Positions 15,165 to 22,330 of a stretch of DNA of 64,000 nt are shown piece after piece. Every line of letters begins with the position of its first letter. Position 1 is the stretch's first letter. Origin of the DNA: an uncultured Nodularia sp. (GTDB taxonomy: Bacteria; Cyanobacteriota; Cyanobacteriia; Cyanobacteriales; Nostocaceae); NCBI GenBank assembly GCA_903911355.1, contig CAIWDD010000105.1, positions 16,292 through 80,291 of the forward strand, in the 5' to 3' direction. The position numbers and the translations under genes are program-made. The notes beneath the pieces are model-generated. The model was not told the DNA's origin. It saw nothing but the letters and a program-made list of their open reading frames with translations, and made no database searches.

Positions 15165-17264
15165 TTATTTCGGCACAGACCAAGAACGAACTTGACCCAA
15201 AGTTACAGGAATCCTATCACTAACATCAATAGTAAACAGATAAACTTTTTTAGCTCTGCGGCCATTTTCCGGGTCAAAAAACTTTAATTTCACATCCCAA
15301 CAATCACTATTAATCCGACAGAAAGGACTTTTTTCTACCTCAATACTATCAAGCTGCATACCCGTAGCAATAGCTTGGCTAAAACTAGAAGCCGCTTGAA
15401 AAGCATTAGTCACAGAAAAATTCAGCGCCCGATCTTTAGCAGTTTTTCCTACATTTTGTAAATCATAGTAAACTCGATTTAAGAAACTACTTAAAGCTTT
15501 CCGCATTGCCATTTCCTGGGCTGGTGGTGTTTGTCCAGTAATCACAGTTTGCAAAGCTGCATCTACCAAACTGTTGACTTTCCAGCCATACATTCCCCTA
15601 GTATTAGTTAGAGTAATTACAGGTACAACTTGACCAGAAAATAACTCTACAGTTCTATCTGTTAACCTGGCGGGAATACTCACCCGTTCCACAAAATCAT
15701 CACTCTCTTCTGGTTGAATTTGTCCCTCTAACATGGCAATTAAAGTTTCATAGATATCAGCAGCAAAACCGCTAACGGGTTCTAAAGCATAAATGGGAGT
15801 TAGTTCTTGGTTGAGAGTCCAAATTAAAGGTTTAGCTTCGCTGCGGTTTGCTGACAGATAATCAACCATTTGCCGACTATCATAAGGGTTAGCAGGGATA
15901 ATTGCACCGTCAATATTCACTGCTGGCATTAATTGTTTAAAAGAGTCCCTTCTGGCTTCATCACCAAAGTCATAACCAATAGTACCCAAAGCATAGACAA
16001 GTTTAGAAGCCGCACTAGGGGTAACACCGTCTGTGATTTCATTCCTTTCAATCGTAGCAACTGCTACACCAGAGTTTCCTTCCCAGTCTCCGGCTGAGAA
16101 TGCCTTCTCCAAGGCTTTGCCTGACGGTATAGTGAGGGTCAGAGCCTCTGATGTAGCATTCCCTGGTAGAACCTGGGAAGGAGAGATTTTTACCCCCTTC
16201 TCCTGGTGGGATAAGGGTTGGGGGTGAGGTTCTAACCTTTCTCCCGTCAATAATTGAAACGCACCGGGAATATTCAACTTACCCAACAAACACCGTTCTG
16301 GTTCTTCCACATCTTCCGGGTTACAGGGAATAGCACTGTTTAAAATCGCTTCCCGCACCGCTTCGGCGTTGGGTTGTTCTCCCCGTTGCAGTTGCATACT
16401 CATTAATAATGCAGAAATACCTGTAACAATAGGTGCAGCGCAACTTGTACCTTTTTGTTTGATAGGTTCTTCCGTTCCCGGTTGTGCGCCTAAGATATTT
16501 TCCCCATTGGCCATTACACCTTTATTTTGATATTCTCCCCCGTAATTGCTAAATTTAAACGGCTGTCCGTCGTCACGCATTGCACCAACGGTAATTACAC
16601 CGGGAAGAATTGAAGGAATACACCAACATTCCCCTTTATCGTTACCACCAGGGGCAATAATTAACATATTATTGTCTTGGCATTGTTTAACAGCACGGGC
16701 AAATAAATCTGGTGCTACTCCGGTTTGGGTGGGGTGACAAGCGGCGATATGGATGATATTTGCACCCCATTGCAAAGCTGTATTAATGGCGTGGGTGAGG
16801 TTGATGGGGGAAATAAAATCATTACCAGCGAAGGAAATGGGAATATTTAATGCTGTACATAAAGGAGCAATCCCAGGGGCGGGTGTGCCGTGTTGCCCTA
16901 AAATTGTGCTAGAAATATGAGTAGCATGACTTGATAATTCTATCCGTTGTCTAATAGCAGGAGGAAAGGGGGCAAAAAATGCTTCTCGTTCTTTTTTCGC
17001 TTCTTCTTTGTCGTGGTCTGGGTCGTCTTTTTTGTCTTTTTGTTGTTGGGTAAATTCTAAATATAAATTGAGATAATAATAATATTCTTCGTTGAGTTCA
17101 ATATCTTCTGACCAGTAGGGTCTAAATTGACTAAAATTCGCCCCTTGAAAACAACTACGTTCTAAGTCGGCTGCACCATCAAGGATAGCAATTTTAATCC
17201 GGGGATCGCCTTTTGTGCGTGTCCAAATTTGGGAAATTCCGGGGATGTCTGTCAGGTTAGGCAT
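15165..17264 (-). CDS. acyG: Cyanobactin macrocyclase-type subtilisin protease (PatG/AcyG-like)
   Basis: A subtilisin-type domain (about 1-335) keeps Asp29 in AILDG, His113 in SSHATH and Ser274 in KGTSCAAP. A Lys/Glu-rich insertion of about 50 residues between Asp and His (YYYYLNLYLEFTQQQKDKK onward) corresponds to the capping helices of PatG macrocyclases, which hold the substrate tail and favour cyclisation. The C-terminal domain (about 425-699, from LVYALGTIGYDFGDEARRDS) is the PatA/PatG family domain. The oxidase domain of PatG is absent, as expected for azoline-free cyanobactins. An in-frame repeat-derived linker (PHPQPLSHQEKG) lies near residue 350. It would release the leaderless precursor from its C-terminal FAGDD signal and close the ring. 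It is separated from the prenyltransferase by 2.5 kb of inserted genes. Confidence 0.9.
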   Translation of the reverse strand: MPNLTDIPGISQIWTRTKGDPRIKIAILDGAADLERSCFQGANFSQFRPYWSEDIELNEEYYYYLNLYLEFTQQQKDKKDDPDHDKEEAKKEREAFFAPFPPAIRQRIELSSHATHISSTILGQHGTPAPGIAPLCTALNIPISFAGNDFISPINLTHAINTALQWGANIIHIAACHPTQTGVAPDLFARAVKQCQDNNMLIIAPGGNDKGECWCIPSILPGVITVGAMRDDGQPFKFSNYGGEYQNKGVMANGENILGAQPGTEEPIKQKGTSCAAPIVTGISALLMSMQLQRGEQPNAEAVREAILNSAIPCNPEDVEEPERCLLGKLNIPGAFQLLTGERLEPHPQPLSHQEKGVKISPSQVLPGNATSEALTLTIPSGKALEKAFSAGDWEGNSGVAVATIERNEITDGVTPSAASKLVYALGTIGYDFGDEARRDSFKQLMPAVNIDGAIIPANPYDSRQMVDYLSANRSEAKPLIWTLNQELTPIYALEPVSGFAADIYETLIAMLEGQIQPEESDDFVERVSIPARLTDRTVELFSGQVVPVITLTNTRGMYGWKVNSLVDAALQTVITGQTPPAQEMAMRKALSSFLNRVYYDLQNVGKTAKDRALNFSVTNAFQAASSFSQAIATGMQLDSIEVEKSPFCRINSDCWDVKLKFFDPENGRRAKKVYLFTIDVSDRIPVTLGQVRSWSVPK
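16180..16235 (-). repeat. Repeat-derived in-frame linker inside the macrocyclase gene
   Basis: The GC-rich stretch encodes EPHPQPLSHQEKG between the protease and the C-terminal domain. This peptide is the usual translation of a common cyanobacterial interspersed repeat, so the repeat seems to have inserted in frame into a flexible linker. Confidence 0.55.
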
Positions 17265-17346
17265 GGTTTTGATTGTGTTGTTGTAATTGGTGTTATAATA
17301 ATTAGGGGTGAGCAGTCTAATTTTTAATTTTTTTATAATAAAGTTA

Positions 17347-17763
17347 ATGCCAGCTAAAGATATTTTTCATGATGCTGTTAGGATAGGGTTAGAAAAAGAG
17401 GGTTGGGTGATTACAGATGATCCTTTAAGAATTCGCTCAGGTAGGGTTGATATGCAAATTGACTTGGGAGCAGAAAAAATCATAGGTGCTGAAAAAGGGG
17501 AGGAAAAGATTGCAGTTGAGATTAAAAGCTTTATTAGTTCTTCCAATATTTCGGAATTTCATACCGCTTTGGGTCAATTTCTTAACTATCGTCTTGCTTT
17601 GAAAGATCAGCAACCTAACCGTTTTTTATATTTAGCAGTTCCTCTGGGAGCTTATCAAACATTTTTTAACTTGCCATTTGTACAAACCGCTATTGAGCAT
17701 TTCCAACTCAGCTTGGTGGTTTATGATCCAAACCATGAGGTGATTGTAACATGGAAAAAATAG
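17347..17763 (+). CDS. xisH: XisH-family protein (PD-(D/E)XK-like)
   Basis: The protein starts MPAKDIFHDAVRIGLEKEGW, the XisH signature. XisH was defined as a factor needed for fdxN-element excision in Anabaena 7120, but homologues are far more common than that element. The pattern Asp in GRVDMQID followed by Glu-x-Lys in IAVEIKSF suggests a restriction-nuclease fold. I chose ATG 17347 over an upstream start at 17308 because it gives the family N-terminus. The gene overlaps xisI by 13 bp. It is divergent from the macrocyclase gene with 82 bp between them. No XisF recombinase is present, so a role in excision here is unlikely; a toxin-antitoxin-like or defence role has been suspected for such pairs but is unproven. 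Confidence 0.92.
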   Translation: MPAKDIFHDAVRIGLEKEGWVITDDPLRIRSGRVDMQIDLGAEKIIGAEKGEEKIAVEIKSFISSSNISEFHTALGQFLNYRLALKDQQPNRFLYLAVPLGAYQTFFNLPFVQTAIEHFQLSLVVYDPNHEVIVTWKK

Positions 17764-18086
17764 AACAATATCGTACATATATCCAAACTTTATTAACTGA
17801 ATATGCTCAGGGAAGTCCATCGGATCATGAGGTAGAAACGCAACTGATTTTTGACAAGGAACGGGATCATTATCAGGTTGTTTATACAGGTTGGAAAAAT
17901 CGCCGCCCGATGTATGGTTGTGTTTTGCATTTGGATATTAAAAATGGCAAGATTTGGATCCAATATGATGGAACTGAAATTGGTATAGCGGATGAGTTAG
18001 TTAAATTAGGAGTGCCAAAATCAGATATTGTTTTAGCATTTCATGAACCTTTGGTGAGACAATATACAGGTTTTGCTGTTGGTTGA
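17751..18086 (+). CDS. xisI: XisI-family protein
   Basis: The 111-residue protein has the XisI pattern: MEKIEQYRTYIQTLLTEY, then TQLIFDKERDHYQVVYTGW and a C-terminal DIVLAFHEPLVRQYTGFAVG. It overlaps xisH by 13 bp and is almost certainly co-translated with it. XisI is thought to pair with XisH; the molecular role is unknown. The end of the gene is followed by a short heptamer tandem repeat. Confidence 0.92.
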   Translation: MEKIEQYRTYIQTLLTEYAQGSPSDHEVETQLIFDKERDHYQVVYTGWKNRRPMYGCVLHLDIKNGKIWIQYDGTEIGIADELVKLGVPKSDIVLAFHEPLVRQYTGFAVG

Positions 18087-18101
18087 TTTTCATATATAGC
18101 A

Positions 18102-18130
18102 GGGAACAGGGAACAGGGAACAGGGAACAG
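18102..18130. repeat. Heptanucleotide tandem repeat (GGGAACA)4
   Basis: Four copies of GGGAACA follow xisI. This is a short tandemly repeated repetitive sequence of the type known from heterocystous cyanobacteria. The same heptamer recurs at 24917-24960 and, on the other strand, near 12360. Confidence 0.8.
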
Positions 18131-18243
18131 AAGTGAAAGTCCTTCTGTGTATGGTTTTTGGTTAAATTCTCTATCTCATTTAAGTGCATACCGCTATAAG
18201 ATTTTCACATGAATTTTAGATCATTTTTGGAAATATTTACATT

Positions 18244-18849
18244 ATGTCATACAGTGATTTTACTCTTAGAAAAGTTAAGCAAACCTTTGGCATAAACACC
18301 ATTGAAGATCAAAAGTTTATCCCAGAAATCAAGCCCATTACTGCTAGTGCGACTCTGACAGATTTTCTAACAGAAAGCTTACCCTTAGCTATAGCGACAG
18401 GAAGTGAAAAAGCACGTTCTGAGTTAATTATTAGTCCGGTTTTACTAGAAGTCCGTAAAATATTACAAAGAAAAATTAGTTTATTTTCTGGTACAGATTT
18501 TACTGTAGATTCGGCTTTAGGATTGAATGGAGTCTGTGATTTTGTTCTGAGTCGTTCACCGGAACAGTTAGAAGTTGAAGCACCGGCGGTGATGATTGTG
18601 GAAGCCAAAAAAGCAGACTTAAATCCTGGTATTGGTCAGTGCATTGCGGAAATGATTGCTGCTCAAAAATTTAATGAGATTAATAATCAACCCATTTCTA
18701 CAATTTATGGTAGCGTAACTAATGGCACTGCTTGGCGATTTCTACAATTAACAGAACAAACTGTAACAATTGATTTTACTGATTATCCTCTTCCTCCTGT
18801 TGATGTCATATTAGGTATTTTAGTTTGGATGATAACTTCTAGTAATTAG
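18244..18849 (+). CDS. Restriction-endonuclease-like protein (HsdR N-terminal-like fold)
   Basis: The 201-residue protein has the PD-(D/E)XK arrangement of type I restriction R-subunit N-termini. Asp lies in NGVCDFVLSRSP, Glu-x-Lys in VMIVEAKKAD, and a later helix contains GIGQCIAEMIAAQKFNE. Hypothetical proteins of this sort are widespread in cyanobacteria, and no helicase or methylase accompanies it. It is a single gene between xisI and decayed HNH/antitoxin-like relics, within the block inserted between the macrocyclase and prenyltransferase genes. The nuclease fold is a reasonable reading; activity and target are unknown. Confidence 0.7.
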   Translation: MSYSDFTLRKVKQTFGINTIEDQKFIPEIKPITASATLTDFLTESLPLAIATGSEKARSELIISPVLLEVRKILQRKISLFSGTDFTVDSALGLNGVCDFVLSRSPEQLEVEAPAVMIVEAKKADLNPGIGQCIAEMIAAQKFNEINNQPISTIYGSVTNGTAWRFLQLTEQTVTIDFTDYPLPPVDVILGILVWMITSSN

Positions 18850-18879
18850 ATAATTTGTTCGCACCTGCTAATAATTACA

Positions 18880-18941
18880 AACAGCGATTTCTTGCCCGTT
18901 CTCTCACTTTTTGACCTATGGTTTCAGTATAGACAACTCAT
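18880..18941 (-). pseudogene. HNH endonuclease 5' relic (duplicate of the gene at 27942-28373)
   Basis: This stretch matches the first about 20 codons of the HNH gene at 27942-28373 at high identity. An extra base after the fifth codon gives a stop (MSCLY then TGA), and the copy ends after the codon for the first Cys of the zinc site. It is a dead fragment. Confidence 0.8.
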
Positions 18942-19132
18942 GGTGATAAAGGAGTTTTTATTCCCCGTTTAACAGCTTCGGCTAAACCTTCAGATTTTCT
19001 TAATTGTCCCATTTGATAAAGGGACATTAAAATTAATAATTCATAACGTTCTCCTGCTGTTAAATCGGTATTTTTTCCTTTAGCTTGTAGTTCTCCCAAG
19101 CGTTGATTTTGGACTACATCCAACATTATCAA
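18938..19132 (-). pseudogene. Truncated copy of the 131-residue protein at 28370-28765
   Basis: The 64-codon frame (DVVQNQRLGELQAKGKNTDL onward to GIKTPLSP) duplicates the C-terminal half of the protein at 28370-28765 with few changes. Its N-terminal half has been replaced by a dispersed palindromic repeat (TTTTGTTGGGTTGCGC). It might still be translated from ATG near 19132, but it lacks the N-terminal helix region seen in the full copy. Confidence 0.78.
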
Positions 19133-19212
19133 TGATTTTGTTGGGTTGCGCTTTCTTTGTACCCAACCTACATCTAACCTATAGATATCATTATTGTCAG
19201 ATTATGTCTTTT

Positions 19213-19422
19213 TTAAGCTATTTTTTGTAATATTTGGGGTTGGGGTATAGGCTTACCTATTTGATTATAGCCATACAGCAAATCTTCTAACACTTCTTTG
19301 GCATTTTCCAGTGCTTCTTCATAGCTTTCTCCGTGGGTTTTGGCATATTTTCCCCACTCAGGTAAAAAGGCAATATAGGCTTGATCTTCTTCAGACCATT
19401 GAATTAGAATACTATATTTCAT
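19213..19422 (-). CDS. hicB: HicB-like antitoxin
   Basis: MKYSILIQWSEEDQAYIAFLPEWGKYAKTHGESYEEALENAKEVLE is the standard single-domain HicB fold, in which the antitoxin resembles a partial RNase H fold. Most HicB antitoxins also carry a DNA-binding domain; this 69-residue form does not. The ATG overlaps the hicA stop in an ATGA. It should neutralise the HicA RNA-cleaving toxin by direct binding. A decayed second copy lies at 27048-27216. Confidence 0.9.
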   Translation of the reverse strand: MKYSILIQWSEEDQAYIAFLPEWGKYAKTHGESYEEALENAKEVLEDLLYGYNQIGKPIPQPQILQKIA

Positions 19423-19643
19423 AGTTCATCTCCTTTTTCTAATTGTTCAATTTCTTTGATACTTTCTATTATATCTTTCTCTTGATAAGGTTTTGCATCC
19501 TTGCTGTCTTTACCAGAGAGGACTATAGGTTTTGGTAAAAGTGGATGAATCCAGTAAGAATGACTACCTTTTCCCCGCTTTGGTAACAACGTAAATCCTG
19601 CTTTTTGCAACATCTGTTTTAATTCTCTAATTTTTTTGGGCAT
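19419..19643 (-). CDS. hicA: HicA-like toxin (double-stranded RNA-binding fold mRNA interferase)
   Basis: The motif FTLLPKRGKGSHSYWIHP holds the conserved Gly-Ser-His of HicA toxins. I chose ATG 19643 (MPKKIRELKQMLQKAGF) rather than an upstream start at 19682, because the first 13 codons there come from a dispersed repeat that also precedes the Uma2 gene. The frame overlaps hicB by 4 bp in ATGA. The order, toxin then antitoxin, is typical of hicAB. The module probably stabilises the island or guards against phage, by inference. Confidence 0.87.
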   Translation of the reverse strand: MPKKIRELKQMLQKAGFTLLPKRGKGSHSYWIHPLLPKPIVLSGKDSKDAKPYQEKDIIESIKEIEQLEKGDEL

Positions 19644-19668
19644 CTGGTGATTGGAAATTGAAGAAAAT

Positions 19669-19815
19669 GAAATTGTCACCAATCAGGATCTCCAGGATTT
19701 AAGGATTTACAGAATCTTATTTTAATTGTGTAGGTTGGGTTGACGGATACCTCAATTTTGTGATTTTATTATTTAATTTTGTTGGGTTGCGCTGTCGCTT
19801 AACCCAACCTACATT
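19669..19815. repeat. Dispersed repeats: GTCACCAATCAGGAT element and GTTGGGTT palindrome
   Basis: GTCACCAATCAGGAT followed by CAGGATTT-type iterons lies upstream of hicA and recurs at 26817 and 28810. It is followed by GTAGGTTGGGTTGACGG and GTTGGGTTGCGC with CTTAACCCAACCTAC, a palindromic repeat also present near 19133, 24343, 26925 and 27560. These repeats are concentrated in the accessory island. Confidence 0.75.
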
Positions 19816-19829
19816 TTAGTAGTTTTATG

Positions 19830-20696
19830 TTAACTCATTTGGTAATACAAATTAAAATTATCTAATGAACCAGCAATTAATTCTTTTTCTTTGAAACATA
19901 TCATTGTATTTAACACATTTTTACCTCGATAAAAACTATTAACTTTATTAGCAATATCATTCTGTAAATTATCTATAAACTCATTAGGATTTATCAAGTA
20001 GCCATAAATTAGTCTATCTTGATTTTCTTGAGTAAAGCCAATTAAAACTGAGCTAAAATTATCTAAAACATTGAATGCTGGTGCAGATAAAACTTGAGAT
20101 AATTTTAACTTTACATCTAGTCTCTGCAATTCTTCCTTACTCATACTTGGATAAAGTTCGATGGTACTCTTGCCATTGAGATAGAAATCAAAACCTACTA
20201 ACCAACTGTTATTAACATACAGTAATCGTAAATCTTCTCTATCACCTACCAAAGAGATTGCTGTTTCTAGTTTTTCTGAATAATTATCAATCCAAAACCA
20301 AAATTTTAACCTGGAAGCAGAAAAATTTTCTCGTAAATCTACTCCAGTTACAATTTTTGTGACTTTGCTAAAATCAAAGTTATTACCCAAAAATTTATTA
20401 ATCGTTCGATAATCTAACTTAACATCACACCTAGTTTCAACTCTTCGGAATAAGTCAAATATTAAACTAACTTCTTTAAAGGTAAATTTGTTGGGAAAGA
20501 AGTTAAATCGAGCCGGATAAAATCTATCATGATCAATTTTACAAGAACATTCAATTCCCCAATTTTGAGCTTGTCCTGCCAAATCCTCAAAAATATCTAA
20601 GGGATAAAAATATTCAATATCAAATGCTTGTTTGTGTTCGTTAATATAACGAATATTATGATTTATATTATTCAGATTTTGATTAGATACCATCAT
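19830..20696 (-). CDS. acyF: Cyanobactin prenyltransferase (PatF/LynF/AcyF family)
   Basis: Family-typical stretches run the length of the protein: INEHKQAFDIEYFYPLDIFED, ECSCKIDHDRFYPARF, FDFSKVTKIVTGVDLREN, LVGFDFYLNGKSTIELYPS and a terminal IAGSLDNFNLYYQ. The 288-residue size fits the aromatic ABBA-fold prenyltransferases of cyanobactin pathways, which prenylate Tyr, Ser/Thr, Trp or termini. The nearby precursor has one Trp and no Tyr in its predicted core, and AcyF of Anabaena is known to prenylate tryptophan, so Trp is the likely acceptor here. It is convergent in direction with acyG but separated by a block of unrelated genes. A transposase gene lies immediately upstream in the opposite direction. 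The family is confident; the acceptor residue is inferred. Confidence 0.88.
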   Translation of the reverse strand: MMVSNQNLNNINHNIRYINEHKQAFDIEYFYPLDIFEDLAGQAQNWGIECSCKIDHDRFYPARFNFFPNKFTFKEVSLIFDLFRRVETRCDVKLDYRTINKFLGNNFDFSKVTKIVTGVDLRENFSASRLKFWFWIDNYSEKLETAISLVGDREDLRLLYVNNSWLVGFDFYLNGKSTIELYPSMSKEELQRLDVKLKLSQVLSAPAFNVLDNFSSVLIGFTQENQDRLIYGYLINPNEFIDNLQNDIANKVNSFYRGKNVLNTMICFKEKELIAGSLDNFNLYYQMS

Positions 20697-20716
20697 TATT
20701 AATTATTCCTTGAATT

Positions 20717-21481
20717 ATGCCTAGAAAACCTCGTAATATCAAACCTGGATACTCTTATCACATAACAACTCGTTGCAATAACCGCGAATTTAAACTTTCA
20801 CGGCGGGAATGTCGGGAGGTGTTTCTTTATGGGATAAACAAGGCTTTGAATAAATACAATTTCCAGCTTTATGCTTTGTGCATTATGTCAAATCATGTTC
20901 ATTATTTGATTGCACCTAAACAGCCAGAAGATTTACCTAAAATTATGCACTTTCTGAATTGGTACACTGCTATGTGTTTTAATCGGATGTTAAGAAGAAC
21001 AGGACACTTTTGGGAGAAACGATATTACTGTGATGGGTTTCCTTCTTCAGATAGAGACAGAGCATTAAATACTTTACGGTATATTCATGGTAATCCTAAA
21101 GCTGCCAAAATGCGCCAGAGTTTTTTCTATGATTTTAGTAACTATGGCAGTTATGAACGCCTAACCGATGATGGTTTAACACAATGGCATCCGGCTTTTC
21201 TGCGGCTAGGAAACAATTTAGAAGAATGTGCCAAAAAGTATAAAGGCTTTTGCCAAAAGTATAAACCCAAGGAGAAGACCCCAACCCAATGCCACTGGGG
21301 TAGTAAGCTGTTGGCTGGGGTTCATCTCACAAATAAGGGTTCAACCACCAACCCCAAAAAATCCCAGTCCCGTTTACCACCTCCCCCGTGCCAGGTATCC
21401 GAAACCCCCGAACTGACAGAGGTTGTCCGTCAATTCATCCAGGCGAACCGTGCGCCAAGGGATGTAGAAACAGACTTTTGA
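20717..21481 (+). CDS. REP-associated tyrosine transposase (Y1_Tnp, RAYT)
   Basis: MPRKPRNIKPGYSYHITTRCNNREF and the HUH motif in MSNHVHYLIAP identify a Y1 IS200-like single-strand transposase. The GHFWEKRYYCDGFPS and LRYIHGNPKAA stretches are typical of REP-associated members; one of the Tyr in this region should be nucleophilic. The C-terminal extension ends QVSETPELTEVVRQFIQANR. The gene starts 20 bp from the start of acyF (divergent) and ends 33 bp from the acyE stop (convergent), so it splits the precursor from the prenyltransferase. It appears intact at 254 residues. Confidence 0.9.
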   Translation: MPRKPRNIKPGYSYHITTRCNNREFKLSRRECREVFLYGINKALNKYNFQLYALCIMSNHVHYLIAPKQPEDLPKIMHFLNWYTAMCFNRMLRRTGHFWEKRYYCDGFPSSDRDRALNTLRYIHGNPKAAKMRQSFFYDFSNYGSYERLTDDGLTQWHPAFLRLGNNLEECAKKYKGFCQKYKPKEKTPTQCHWGSKLLAGVHLTNKGSTTNPKKSQSRLPPPPCQVSETPELTEVVRQFIQANRAPRDVETDF

Positions 21482-21514
21482 CCTTTTTTGAGGTGAGTGA
21501 TAGAATAGAACGAC

Positions 21515-21667
21515 TTACTCCGCGTCGTCGCCCGCAAATGGATTCGCAACTCCTGTGCTAACCCATAGGGGTGTAACCTGACCGCTACCGCTTTGGTCTT
21601 TTGAAGTAGCGGTGGTTTCCCGTTCAACAGGTGCAACTTGTTGGGGGCGGATGTTCTTCTTTGTCAT
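21515..21667 (-). CDS. acyE: Cyanobactin precursor peptide (AcyE-like, anacyclamide type)
   Basis: The minus strand encodes a 50-residue peptide. Its leader begins MTKKNIRPQQVAPVERETTA and continues TSKDQSGSGQV; the C-terminal recognition tail is FAGDDAE. Between them lies TPLWVSTGVANP, ending in Pro as macrocyclase substrates usually do. The leader and tail are those of Anabaena anacyclamide precursors. The predicted product is a ring of about 12 residues with one Trp and no Cys, consistent with the lack of a heterocyclase gene. The N-terminal cut after GQV is an estimate; the C-terminal cut before FAG is better supported. The ATG at 21667 has AAAGGA about 10 bases upstream. It is shorter than usual gene-calling limits. 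Flanking genes are the prenyltransferase and leader protease. Confidence 0.93.
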   Translation of the reverse strand: MTKKNIRPQQVAPVERETTATSKDQSGSGQVTPLWVSTGVANPFAGDDAE

Positions 21668-21837
21668 GGTGTTTTTTTCCTTTGTTTTGTTCGTTTAACT
21701 TCTTCGGTGTGAAGAAGACTGTGTTGGTGAAGGCGTTTTGATTTTGAAGGGTAACTTAACGAGTCTTCACCAGAAGCTTTTTTTAGGTGAGAGTGTGTAA
21801 ATTCTTGTTCCACCACAGCGATCGCTACCCGGTGAGC

Positions 21838-22040
21838 GATCGACTCACCACCCCTACCAGGTATCTGAAACCCCACAAGCGATCGCTCCACTGATTCGAG
21901 CTTTTATGAATCAATACAGCATAAGCTTTTCACAGATTCGGAATGGTTCATTTACGCCGTACCGTACTAATTTGACTTTCAGAGTACAGCAAATTATTAG
22001 ACAACACAAGGCTTTATTGATAATAATTATCTATCTATTG
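21838..22040 (+). pseudogene. Relic resembling the RAYT C-terminus
   Basis: The plus strand at about 21858-21915 reads QVSETPQAIAPLIRAFMNQY, similar to QVSETPELTEVVRQFIQANR at the end of the transposase at 20717-21481. DNA identity is clear only around CCAGGTATC and GAAACCCC. It may be the tail of a lost second transposase. The remaining sequence up to the leader-protease gene is AT-rich, with no gene seen, and probably holds divergent promoters for acyE and acyA. Confidence 0.4.
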
Positions 22041-22330
22041 TAGCCATAGATGGATTGATATTTACTTGATATTTTGCTGACGTACAAATCATTATTTTCT
22101 GCCAAAAAGTCGCTTTAAATAACTATTTAAGACCAAATAAATTGCATTCTTTTTTTTACATAAGATAAAATTATATATGTTAAAATACGTAAACAAAAAT
22201 TGTTTATCAAACCAGGTCATGTAATCATTTGTTTCATGCTTCTCAAGCTAACTGGGTAATTAAAAAGCTATTAGACAGATATTTATGGCAAAAATAGATT
22301 GTTTAAGCAGACAATTAACAAATTAAATGA

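Noticed and set aside
17347..18086. xisHI as evidence for an fdxN element in this window
   Set aside because: No xisF recombinase or nif gene is present, and XisH/XisI homologues are common outside that element.
21430..21636. A 68-codon minus-strand frame covering the precursor gene in another frame
   Set aside because: It is out of frame with the clear cyanobactin precursor and has no family features.
21664..21891. A 75-codon minus-strand frame ending at the start of the precursor gene
   Set aside because: Its sequence has no leader, GG or FAGDD motif and runs through HIP1 sites and a transposase-tail relic. The overlap of its stop with the acyE ATG seems to be chance.
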